From Carboxydothermus pertinax (GTDB taxonomy: Bacteria > Bacillota > Z-2901 > Carboxydothermales > Carboxydothermaceae), in contig NZ_BDJK01000027.1 of NCBI RefSeq assembly GCF_001950255.1, forward strand, positions 1-35,743: a DNA stretch of 35,743 nucleotides, read 5' to 3'. The notes beneath the pieces are model-generated. The model ran no database searches. It was not told where the DNA came from and saw nothing but the letters and a program-made list of their open reading frames with translations. Shown here one piece after another: positions 10,461 through 17,569 of this stretch (position 1 is its first letter; each line of letters starts with the position of its first letter). The position numbers were made by a program, and so were the translations under genes.

Positions 10461-10525
10461 GTTTGATTTCTGCCGGTTAAATAATTACGGTTCTGCTGGG
10501 CAAGTTTTTTAAAGGTGGTGGGGAG

Positions 10526-10849
10526 ATGGACATCTTGTCAAGCTTAATGCCGGCTATCTTTGGTTGGCCCCTGGTTTTAGTGGGGGCGGCGGTACTTTTG
10601 GCCGGGATGATTTTAAAGAAGATTGTCTATTTAATCTTAAGTTTGGTTTTAATGCTACCTTTTTCGTTTTATTTTTTATACGGGGCAGAAGGGATAGCAA
10701 GGCTTTACGGCGGTGGGATCCTACTTTTCTTGCTGGCTGGTCTCGTTTTATTTAAACTGGGCCAAAAGATTCTTTCGACGCTGTTTTTTCTGGGAGTGTA
10801 CGGAATTTTAGCTTATATAGCGTATTTGGTGCTAACCCAGCCAAAATAA
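10526..10849 (+). CDS. small hypothetical membrane protein
   Basis: A protein of 107 residues, almost wholly hydrophobic, with about four predicted helices (GWPLVLVGAAVLLAGMIL; IVYLILSLVLMLPFSFYFL; GGILLFLLAGLVLF; ILSTLFFLGVYGILAYIAYLVL). ATG at 10526 is preceded by GGTGGTGGGGAG. I do not recognise the family. The intrinsic terminator directly downstream supports it as a real last gene of its transcript. Confidence 0.72.
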   Translation: MDILSSLMPAIFGWPLVLVGAAVLLAGMILKKIVYLILSLVLMLPFSFYFLYGAEGIARLYGGGILLFLLAGLVLFKLGQKILSTLFFLGVYGILAYIAYLVLTQPK

Positions 10850-10853
10850 AGAA

Positions 10854-10877
10854 CCCGGGGGAAACCCCGGGATTTTT
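10854..10877 (+). terminator. intrinsic terminator after the small membrane protein
   Basis: A perfect 7-bp stem CCCGGGG / CCCCGGG closes a GAAA tetraloop (10861-10864) and is followed by ATTTTT. It starts 5 bp after the stop codon at 10849. It also faces the end of the minus-strand gene at 10877, so it separates two convergent genes. Confidence 0.9.
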
Positions 10878-11140
10878 CAGTTATTAATAAAAGTTAATAT
10901 TTCATTAATGAAATTATTAAAATCAGAAATATTATTCTTAGCAATTTCCAAAATTTTTTCATCTTCGATACTTTGATAACCGTGGACAATTTTATTTCTA
11001 AAAGCTATCATTTTTAAATAAGTTAAAAGATTTTCCTCTTTTAGTACCCCGTTTTGAGCTAAGGTTGTAAAAGCATCGCGGCCATCAACAGGTGCTTTAT
11101 TAAACGCTTTTGAACTTATATGAAAGGCTATATCGATCAT
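10877..11140 (-). CDS. hepT: HepT-like toxin, N-terminally shortened
   Basis: HepT (DUF86/HEPN) proteins are RNases or AMPylation targets paired with an MNT nucleotidyltransferase antitoxin. This product of 87 residues keeps the second half of the domain: MIDIAFHI, the DAFTTLAQNGVL segment, and the catalytic R-x4-H-x-Y motif as RNKIVHGY. Family members are normally about 110-140 residues, with roughly 45-50 residues before the IDIA.HI helix. Here the frame is closed by TGA at 11162-11164, only seven codons upstream of the ATG, and no ribosome site is seen. The N-terminal part therefore appears missing, although the active-site motif is intact. It may be a decayed toxin or translated by coupling with the upstream antitoxin gene. 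Confidence 0.75.
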   Translation of the reverse strand: MIDIAFHISSKAFNKAPVDGRDAFTTLAQNGVLKEENLLTYLKMIAFRNKIVHGYQSIEDEKILEIAKNNISDFNNFINEILTFINN

Positions 11141-11151
11141 TATTGATATAT

Positions 11152-11583
11152 TTATTTGCGGTCATTTTCGACAACCTCCAGAAGAGCCCGTTTGTAATAA
11201 TTGTACCACATGCGGTGACGCAAACTTACCTTTTCGATAAAATCCCCCAAAAGATCATTGTTTTTAACATATATAAGCTTACCACTTGTTAAAACATTCA
11301 TGGCAAATAGATAATCTTTAGTATTTAAAAGGGATATATCAAAGCTTCGCCAAACTAAACGAGTTAAATGAAGACCAATTTCTTCGGCTAAAGTCCAGCT
11401 TTCCAGATCTTCTACATCTATGTCGGGAGATAAAAGTAAAGCAATGTCAATATCACTATCCGGCCGGACCCGGTCAAGGGCTGAGCCAAATAGATAAGCT
11501 GCTTCAATTTGGGGGTAGGATTTTAAAACCGGCAGGATTTTATCAAGCAAATCTTGAATATTTAATTTTATAAGTTCCGGCAA
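11152..11583 (-). CDS. mntA: MntA-like nucleotidyltransferase antitoxin
   Basis: Minimal nucleotidyltransferase (MNT) domain protein, the expected antitoxin of the downstream HepT. The start is taken as TTG at 11583 because AAAAGGAGAC (11591-11600, minus strand) precedes it. A longer frame to 11631 also starts with TTG but lacks a site. The product has 143 residues. The nucleotidyltransferase core is AAYLFGSALDRVRPDSDIDIALLL, that is GS-x9-D-x-D with both metal-binding aspartates. A later aspartate in RSFDISLL fits the third metal ligand. In characterised pairs, MntA adds AMP to the HepT tyrosine to block it. The two genes are 11 bp apart. Confidence 0.83.
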   Translation of the reverse strand: MPELIKLNIQDLLDKILPVLKSYPQIEAAYLFGSALDRVRPDSDIDIALLLSPDIDVEDLESWTLAEEIGLHLTRLVWRSFDISLLNTKDYLFAMNVLTSGKLIYVKNNDLLGDFIEKVSLRHRMWYNYYKRALLEVVENDRK

Positions 11584-11680
11584 TAAAACCGTCTCCTTTT
11601 GCTTTGTTTTTATTCTAATGTTAAATTGCAAATAAAGTCAACAACCTTTAGTAAAATTTACCAGCAGGAAGGTTTTAAAA

Positions 11681-12373
11681 ATGTCCAAAAAACTTTTGCT
11701 TATTATCTTAGTTTTCCTGGCTTTAAGTGTTTCAATTTTCTACCGGGACGGTTTTATCCTAAAGTATTCTTACTATACGTTAAAGGAAGCTTTTCGCCCG
11801 AAGGTCAAAGTCGAAAAAGTAGTTATCCGTCACGACCAGGATGGCGACGGCCTATATGATTTGGATGACATCGTCCAGGGAGCACGACTGGAAGTCGCTC
11901 GGAAACCCCGCTATAAAAGTGCCTATTACCAGGGGGGCTATCCGCCGGATAATGAAGGAGTATGCACCGATGTCATCTGGCGGGCTTTTAAAAACGCCGG
12001 GTATGATTTAAAAGAGATGGTCGATCAAGACATAAAAGAACATCCCGAAGCTTACCCCCGGGTAGGAGGCAAACCCGATCCCAACATCGACTTTCGCCGG
12101 GTACCAAATTTAGACGTTTTCTTCCGCCGCCACGCCCGGAGCCTTACCTTAAAGCTTATTCCTGGCGACCCGGAAAATTTAAAAGAGTGGCAGGGTGGGG
12201 ATATCGTGGTTTTTAAGAATCCCCAGCATATAGCTATCATTTCCGATAGACGGCGTCCGGACGGCGTACCTTATCTCATCCATAATGCCGGACCTTACCC
12301 CCGGGAAGCGGATGAACTTTTATGGTGGCTGCCGGGAATTGTCGGGCATTACCGGTTTCCTTTAGAAAATTAG
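11681..12373 (+). CDS. DUF1287 family secreted protein
   Basis: A 230-residue protein with an N-terminal membrane anchor or signal peptide (about residues 4-20, LLLIILVFLALSVSIFY), so the bulk should lie outside the membrane. The DUF1287 family is related to NlpC/P60-type cysteine enzymes. Matching segments are NEGVCTDVIWRAF with C95, the DPNIDFRRVPNL stretch, WQGGDIVVF and QHIAIISDR with H183, and LIHNAGPYP with H201. C95 and H183 are plausible catalytic residues. Residues 52-63 (DQDGDGLYDLDD) also fit an EF-hand-like calcium loop. The start ATG has AGGAAGG upstream. Substrate and role are unknown; cell-wall peptide cleavage is a guess from the fold. Confidence 0.82.
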   Translation: MSKKLLLIILVFLALSVSIFYRDGFILKYSYYTLKEAFRPKVKVEKVVIRHDQDGDGLYDLDDIVQGARLEVARKPRYKSAYYQGGYPPDNEGVCTDVIWRAFKNAGYDLKEMVDQDIKEHPEAYPRVGGKPDPNIDFRRVPNLDVFFRRHARSLTLKLIPGDPENLKEWQGGDIVVFKNPQHIAIISDRRRPDGVPYLIHNAGPYPREADELLWWLPGIVGHYRFPLEN

Positions 12374-12453
12374 TTTTTTGCCTTTATGTGTTTAAAGGTT
12401 TATTTGTAAGAATAAAATTGCCTGTCTTTCGAGGCATGGAAGGGGTGTTGTTT

Positions 12454-13233
12454 ATGTTTTACAAGAGTTTAAAAGATTTAATAAAAAACTTAAATAGCGA
12501 AAATGTTGAAAAACTAAAACCACAGCTTAACAGATATGTTAATCAGTTAATCCTATCAATTTATGACACCAATCTTGAACTTTCTGATTTGGATTTGGAG
12601 AGCCTGTGCGAAACACTTTTACACAAAGATGAGTTTAGGGAGGAGTTCCGGGATAAATTGCAGAAAGGTTTATTGATTGATAAGTTTATTCACATCTATG
12701 ACCTTTTTATCAATGAAATAACTAAGGAACGGTATGTTTTTGATGGAATTGAGCTTACGACTCTGTGTTTAAGAAGTATTGGGGGAATTGCGAGAGGTCT
12801 AAAACTTTTAAAACTTAATAAGCATAAGGAAGAGTATTTTCACTCTTTACAGTATTTAAAGGATTTAAATGCGGAATTTTATGCTCATTTAAGGCAATAT
12901 GCTGGAAAAGGAATAATTGAAGAGCATTTTCTTATTACCGGTCTTATCCATACTATCAGGTTTTATCTGGAAGAAAATTGTCAGGAACATGGCAGAAAAA
13001 TCCTGGCGCTTCTCACAGACCGTAAAGATAAAAGGCTGAAAACGTTGGAGGAGTTTAATAACGAGCTACATACTGCTGAGATTAAGTGTATGCTGACGAG
13101 GGAATACGCAATTGAATTGCAAAGAAGATTGTATTTATGGGATAAATTAACGATAGATCTAAAAAACCATTATTACCTTGAAAATTTGTATCTGGATGAC
13201 CTGGAAAGAACCGCTTCGGAAATTAACGGCTGA
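12454..13233 (+). CDS. hypothetical protein, helical
   Basis: A 259-residue soluble protein I do not recognise. ATG at 12454 follows AAGGGGTG at about 6 nt; the frame is open further upstream but overlaps the previous gene. The sequence is rich in charged residues and leucine and looks all-helical, with no membrane segment, signal peptide or clear motif. Base composition resembles the accessory genes around it, being AT-richer than addAB. It may belong to the accessory zone that starts here. Confidence 0.68.
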   Translation: MFYKSLKDLIKNLNSENVEKLKPQLNRYVNQLILSIYDTNLELSDLDLESLCETLLHKDEFREEFRDKLQKGLLIDKFIHIYDLFINEITKERYVFDGIELTTLCLRSIGGIARGLKLLKLNKHKEEYFHSLQYLKDLNAEFYAHLRQYAGKGIIEEHFLITGLIHTIRFYLEENCQEHGRKILALLTDRKDKRLKTLEEFNNELHTAEIKCMLTREYAIELQRRLYLWDKLTIDLKNHYYLENLYLDDLERTASEING

Positions 13234-13324
13234 ATTTCCGGTTTTAAAGTGCCAGTAGGGTCAAAAAATTTAGCCGTTATTTATTGGTTGGATGTTTTCC
13301 GGAACTTGCTTTAAGCCAGGATGA

Positions 13325-13483
13325 AAAATCAAGTTTTGCGATAAAAGAAATCTTGGTTACACTGAAAACCGTTTTTTGGAAGAACTGGCGGGATTGAAAA
13401 TTAAGAAAATGTATAAAAATATGCAGGCGATTTTTGAAGGAATGGAAAAACCTTTAATCTTCCGGGTAAAGAAAAAGCATTAA
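13325..13483 (+). pseudogene. possible gene fragment upstream of CRISPR leader 1
   Basis: Between TGA at 13322 and TAA at 13481 lies an open stretch of 52 codons whose second half reads like protein (LGYTENRFLEELAGLKIKK, then MYKNMQAIFEGMEKPL). It has no start near its 5' end and no ribosome site. It is best read as the 3' remnant of a lost gene, but could be chance. The rest of 13234-13554 shows nothing else I can support. Confidence 0.28.
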
Positions 13484-13554
13484 TGCAAGAAAAACATTAT
13501 ATTTAAAAAGACAGCAGAAAATTATCGGAAAAAAGCGAATAATATAAGCAAAGT

Positions 13555-13661
13555 AATAAAAAAGTCGTCGCTGCCTGGGTTTTTTTGCACTATCGGAGGT
13601 CGACGACGATTTCAAGGTTTTTACCTCTTTGAAAGCCTTATTTTTTAAGGCTTTCAGGATG
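13555..13661 (+). promoter_or_regulatory. CRISPR leader 1
   Basis: This AT-rich sequence runs up to the first repeat of array 1. It contains GTCGTCG at 13564-13570 facing CGACGAC at 13601-13607, the motif AGGTCGACGA at 13597-13606, and an inverted repeat (GAAAGCCTT / AAGGCTTTC, 13631-13655) ending 6 bp before the first repeat. It differs from the leaders of arrays 2 and 3 apart from the AGGTCGACGA motif. A second copy lies at 19293-19410 without an array. Confidence 0.7.
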
Positions 13662-14025
13662 GTTTTAATAGAACCATTGTGGGATGGAAACATTGGATGG
13701 GAGTACATTGCCGAAAAATTTGGCTTGGTTTTAATAGAACCATTGTGGGATGGAAACAAACTGTAACGGGCAACACGTTAATTACGTGGCAAAAAGTTTT
13801 AATAGAACCATTGTGGGATGGAAACGTATACGGGCCTCGCGTAGTCTCAAGAACCCGCTGGCGTTTTAATAGAACCATTGTGGGATGGAAACATTTTCTT
13901 GTAAGCCTTGCCGTACTTGCTTTCCTAGTTTTAATAGAACCATTGTGGGATGGAAACCTCTTACTGATGATAGGCCGGAATTTTTAAAAATGATTGTTTT
14001 AATAGAACCATTGTGGGATGGAAAC
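13662..14025 (+). CRISPR. CRISPR array 1 (6 repeats, 5 spacers)
   Basis: Six identical 30-bp repeats start at 13662, 13728, 13796, 13863, 13928 and 13996, with spacers of 35-38 bp. The repeat begins GTTTTAATAGAACC and ends GGGATGGAAAC. It differs from the array 3 repeat at positions 9, 18 and 25. Cas6 cleavage eight bases from the end would leave an ATGGAAAC handle. Spacer 1 read on the plus strand is an open frame (IGWEYIAEKFGL), suggesting a coding protospacer. No cas genes adjoin, so processing probably depends on Cas6 at 21142. The distal end abuts a gene without its 5' end. Confidence 0.97.
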
Positions 14026-14133
14026 TATCACTTGCAAAAAACTCGGTAAAGCGTTCATTTCCAGTTTTCCACCGGCGAAAAAGTATATTTTCTGCACAAA
14101 CGGATTCAGGACGGTTACTGGGATCTGGAAGAA

Positions 14134-14823
14134 ATGGCGTATTATAAAGCGTTGATAGAAGTGCCTGACCCTAATGACCCTGAAAACGGTAAAATTGCAA
14201 CCAACTACATTGACCGCAATAGTCCCAAACTGGGGGTTATCCCTACCATTGACCTGCCACCGGAACTGCAGGGGAAAGGAATAAAATATGCGGTAGTGGA
14301 CCCGACCAAAACCACTGATAACCCTGATGATGTCAAGAAGCTAAAGTTTTTGCAGGAAAACGGCAAATACATTATCGTGGACTGCTACCTTTTTAACCCG
14401 GAAAAAAGAGATGGCAGCTACAAAGTAATCGGCAAAGCGGTGATAATGGGTGAGTGGAAAGACAAATACGACCATTATGCTTATGTAAAATTTAAAGGTG
14501 TAGACGAAAAAAATATTTTGGATTACGTGCCGGTAACAGTGGTAAACTGGAACGAAACCGAAATCATCAAAAACCCACTTCCCATTAAAAACACCAATGT
14601 AAAAGGCATCACCACCAGAACAGTCACTTTGTATACCGCTCCAAACAGCAAAACAAAAGCAGCAACACTTCCGAAAGGGAAAAAAGTAACGTACACCTTT
14701 CTCAAAGACGAAAAATATTACGGCTGGAAAGAAGTTAAATGGGATGAAAAGGTAAAAACCTATGTCACCCAAAAATACTACGTAACCGTGAAATATTACA
14801 AAAAAGTCAAGGCAAAAAAGTAG
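14134..14823 (+). pseudogene. SH3-like domain protein, 5'-truncated, with possible frameshift
   Basis: The nominal product has 229 residues. A segment near residues 164-201 (VTLYTAPNSKTKAATLPKGK, then YYGWKEVKW) resembles a bacterial SH3 domain. The N-terminal part is unrecognised. The frame is open upstream to 14050 with protein-like sequence (VHFQFSTGEKVYFLHKRIQD) but no start or ribosome site, and array 1 ends only 24 bp earlier, so the gene looks cut by the array. At the 3' end the heptamer A AAA AAG (14814-14820) directly precedes the TAG stop. A -1 shift there would continue for 36 codons to TAG at 14928-14930, keeping the Lys/Tyr-rich pattern (YKKVPRYKKVATYK). Decay, sequencing error or programmed frameshift are all possible. 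Confidence 0.55.
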
Positions 14824-14943
14824 CGGCATACAAAAAAGTGCCGCGCTACAAAAAGGTAGCAACTTACAAAACCGTAACCAAAAAAGGTTATGTAAAAGAT
14901 TTGGATAATATTTTGATTAAAGAATTATAGAAAGGAGGGAGGG

Positions 14944-14969
14944 AAACCCGGTTATTAAAGCCGGGTTTT
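14944..14969 (+). terminator. intrinsic terminator after the SH3-like gene
   Basis: Stem AAACCCGG (14944-14951) pairs with CCGGGTTT (14961-14968) around a 9-nt loop, ending in a short TTTT. It lies 13 bp after the -1 frame stop at 14930, which suits that stop as the natural gene end. Confidence 0.65.
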
Positions 14970-14976
14970 AACTTAG

Positions 14977-15162
14977 ATGCGAAAAATAACAGCATTGTTG
15001 TTAATAGCATGTTTGCTTCTGACCGGAACAATTGTAATTAAAGCTGACACAACCACTTTTGGGAAAAACCCGTGGCGGACAAGGAATTATTCGGATGAAA
15101 TAACCGACAATATCCTGTTCATGGAAGCTCATGAGTTTGAGTTCCAATGTATTCAATCTTAG
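14977..15162 (+). CDS. small protein with signal peptide, doubtful
   Basis: An open frame of 61 codons whose N-terminus (MRKITALLLIACLLLTGTIV) is a good signal peptide. The rest is short and unrecognised. There is no ribosome site close to the ATG; AGGAGGGAGGG lies about 34 bp upstream, on the other side of the terminator hairpin. It may be the start of a lost secreted protein gene. Confidence 0.35.
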   Translation: MRKITALLLIACLLLTGTIVIKADTTTFGKNPWRTRNYSDEITDNILFMEAHEFEFQCIQS

Positions 15163-15676
15163 CAACTCGATTTTTCGGAATAAATCATAGAAATAACTGA
15201 AAAAAATACCCGGAGAATATACTCCGGGGAAAAGGAGGTTGTGTGCCTTTTGAATACTTATAACATTAAATCTATAAATATACAATCACTTTTATAGTTT
15301 TTTACATAAATTTTAAATTTTCTTACATTACTATTTTCTTCCTTTTACTGCATGAGCTACATTAAGTTTTTAAAATCTGGCAGTTTACACAGCTATTATC
15401 TTATTTATCCTTTAATGTCGTACTGTTAGGGTGCTTAGGATGAATGGCTCTACCCAAGCTATTAGCTTTTCCCCATGACAATTAAAACGTTGCTTTAAGC
15501 CGCAGGTTTTATCTTTGTAGGTATCTCGGGATCTTGGTGGTTTAAGTCAATTTTTTAAAAAAAGAAGGAAAAAGAGCATAGTTGCCGAAAACGAGAATAA
15601 GGAGAATTTTACCGGGCTACAAGTTTGAAAGGTAAAAAAGTGAAAAGCGAAAAACAGCAAGTAAAGGATGGGGCCA
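15163..15676. other. gene-poor stretch with minus-strand hairpin and coding-like remnant
   Basis: No intact gene is seen. CCCGGAG / CTCCGGG (15209-15228) forms a stem that, read on the minus strand, is followed by TATTTTTTTC, so it would terminate minus-strand transcription. To its right, 15412-15546 on the minus strand is open for about 45 codons with protein-like sequence (for example NCHGEKLIAWVEPFILS) but no start. AAAGGAGG at 15232-15239 precedes a possible 18-codon plus-strand frame starting GTG (about 15242), too short to support. Confidence 0.35.
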
Positions 15677-16048
15677 ATGACCAATCGTGACTTTGAAAAA
15701 TTTATGGATTCCGGAATTTCTTCATTACAAAAAGGGGATATTTTAGCGGCTCGAGGGTATTTTGAAAAAGCTTTTAAAGCCGATGACAATGTTTGGGTGC
15801 GCAATAACCTTGCATATGTTTATTATGAAACTAAAAACTCGCTCAAGGCTTATAAAATTTTAGAACCACTTGGTTCGCCCTACGATGACAGCTTTTACTG
15901 GGCTAAAGAAGAGCCCACTTCTACTGTAGGCAAACTTTGGGCAAAAGCTCTGGTGTTCATTGGCAGAGCCACGGTTTCCGGACGGAAGGAAAAAGTTGCG
16001 GTTATAGCGGTGATTCTCTGAGAACTTTTAGAGATAATGCTAAAATAA
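15677..16048 (+). pseudogene. TPR protein fused to a C-terminal domain, interrupted by TGA (copy A)
   Basis: The first part (about residues 1-75) is a tetratricopeptide-like helix pair (FEKFMDSGISSLQKGDILAARGYFEKAF; WVRNNLAYVYYETKNSLKAYKILEPL). It runs into a domain shared with copy B at 18778: GSPYDDSFYWAKEEPTSTVGKLWAKALVFIGRA. TGA at 16019 stops the frame, but eight further codons (ELLEIMLK) to TAA at 16046 align with the end of copy B, where arginine stands in place of the stop; CGA to TGA would explain it. ATG at 15677 is chosen because AAAGGATGGGG precedes it. The shared domain resembles a winged helix, which is inference. A shortened protein ending at 16018 could still be made. Confidence 0.5.
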
Positions 16049-16153
16049 ACAATGTGTAGGTACAATTTGCCCCCAGTGTTCAAGAAAAGTGCTTGATTTT
16101 CAAGGAGTGCAGGGTTTTAACTGACAAATTAAGAAGAGAGCAGGAGGTTTAGA

Positions 16154-17224
16154 ATGGTACAGAGAAAAATCGCTTTAGGGGCAATTTTACTGGTATGCAT
16201 TATTTTATTTTCCCAGATAACTTTAGGGGCAAATAGTTATCAGGTGTTTGAAAAGAAACTTAAAATCAATAATAAAAATTTTACCGTTAAAGGTGTAATT
16301 GTCGATTTAAATACCAAAAAACTAAAGATGCAAACGGTACTGGCCAAAAACCAACTTGGCCAGGTGGAAAGCCTGGAGTCGATGGTTAAAAGAAAAAAAG
16401 GATTAATTGGGATAAATGGCACCTTCTTTTCAGCCTATGATGCTTATAAAGAACCCTACGGAAATTTAATGATTGACGGTCGTTTAATTCGAAAAGGCAA
16501 TGGAGAACGCTGTTCGGTAGGTATTTTGCCCGGTAATGAAGTAATATTTGGCTACGTAAAATGGGATATTAGTGTGATTTTTTCAGCTTATAGTGAAGAA
16601 GGGACGGAGCTACCGTATATTTACCCGGTCCATACTTTAAATCCGGTACGTATACCCGGCTGGCGGGGATACACTTTGTTTACTCCGGAAAGCGGAAAAG
16701 AAATTTTATATTCTGATGGGTATAATATTGTCGTTGATAAGCAAAAGGTTATTAGAATTGTTTACGGTAAAACTTCCATTCCTTCCCAAGGATTTGTCTT
16801 AAATACCGGCAGTTTATATCCTCCGGGTAATTTATTAAACAGTAACGTAACCCTTAAGATAGAGCCGAAAAGCCAAGAAAACGACCTTTGGAGCAAAGCA
16901 CATGCCGTACTGGAAGCAGGACCTTATTTAGTGAAAGAAGGAAAAATAATTGCCGACCCCCTTAAAGAAAATTTTACCCATTATAAAATCAAAGATGGTT
17001 CCTTTGCCAGAAGCGGTATTGGTGTAACCAAAAGCAATAAACTTTTACTGGTAACAGTTAATAGTGCAACGGTTAAAGAGTTGGCTTTAATAATGCAAAA
17101 ACTTGGAGCTTATTATGCTATGAATCTTGATGGGGGAGCTTCCAGCGGCCTTTATGTAAACGGCAAGTACCTGACCAAGCCCGGGAGGCTTTTGTCTAAT
17201 GCCCTGGTGATTTCGTTAAATTAA
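16154..17224 (+). CDS. secreted phosphodiester glycosidase-domain protein (NAGPA/DUF2233)
   Basis: A 356-residue exported protein with an N-terminal signal peptide (residues 5-25, KIALGAILLVCIILFSQITLG). Its domain matches the NAGPA family, named after the enzyme that uncovers mannose-6-phosphate by removing N-acetylglucosamine from a phosphodiester. Many bacterial members probably act on cell-wall or exopolysaccharide phosphodiesters. Conserved elements seen are GLIGINGTFFSAYDA, HAVLEAGPYLVKEGK, ARSGIGVTKSNKLLLVTV and the C-terminal MNLDGGASSGLYVNGK with LSNALVI. AGGAGG precedes ATG 16154. It stands alone between the copy A pseudogene and leader 2. The substrate is not known. Confidence 0.88.
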   Translation: MVQRKIALGAILLVCIILFSQITLGANSYQVFEKKLKINNKNFTVKGVIVDLNTKKLKMQTVLAKNQLGQVESLESMVKRKKGLIGINGTFFSAYDAYKEPYGNLMIDGRLIRKGNGERCSVGILPGNEVIFGYVKWDISVIFSAYSEEGTELPYIYPVHTLNPVRIPGWRGYTLFTPESGKEILYSDGYNIVVDKQKVIRIVYGKTSIPSQGFVLNTGSLYPPGNLLNSNVTLKIEPKSQENDLWSKAHAVLEAGPYLVKEGKIIADPLKENFTHYKIKDGSFARSGIGVTKSNKLLLVTVNSATVKELALIMQKLGAYYAMNLDGGASSGLYVNGKYLTKPGRLLSNALVISLN

Positions 17225-17274
17225 GATTGTCAAATAAAATTGTATTTTTTATAAACTATGTGAAAATAAGAACG

Positions 17275-17569
17275 TGACCTCTTGAGGTCGACGAAAAAAT
17301 TGCATAAACCGTGAATAAAACGCTGAAATGACTTAAATATGTCAGGTAAATATGAGTAAATATACTATTAAAATTAAAATTATACAGATTTTTTCGTCGA
17401 CCTGCGGTTACCCCCAAAATCCCGGGAGGTCGACGAAAGGTTGAAAATAGCCCTTAATCTTTGAAAAATGAGTTTTTATCAAAAATTTGCCATTATGAAC
17501 CAAAATTCACATAAAAAATGTAAACTTCTTCTTTCTTTAAAAATCTTTTTCTTTTATAATTAATTATGG
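17275..17569 (+). promoter_or_regulatory. CRISPR leader 2
   Basis: About 285 bp nearly identical to leader 3. AGGTCGACGA occurs at 17285-17294 and 17427-17436, and its inverse TCGTCGACCT at 17394-17403. The last roughly 90 bp before the first repeat differ from leader 3 at only a few bases. TATAAT at 17555-17560 would start transcription at or just before the first repeat, although no good -35 is seen. Leaders of this kind hold the array promoter and the Cas1-Cas2 integration signals. Confidence 0.8.

Noticed and set aside
13454-13987. Overlapping frames on both strands across array 1
   Set aside because: Same cause: repeat translation (FNRTIVGWK, FPSHNGSIKT).
14341-14862. 173-codon minus-strand frame rich in Phe and Val
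   Set aside because: It is antisense to the SH3-like gene, whose plus-strand sequence has natural composition; the Phe runs reflect the AAA-rich codons opposite.
15001-15285. 94-codon minus-strand frame before the hairpin at 15209
   Set aside because: It runs through the minus-strand terminator stem, overlaps the signal-peptide frame and has no ribosome site or recognisable sequence.
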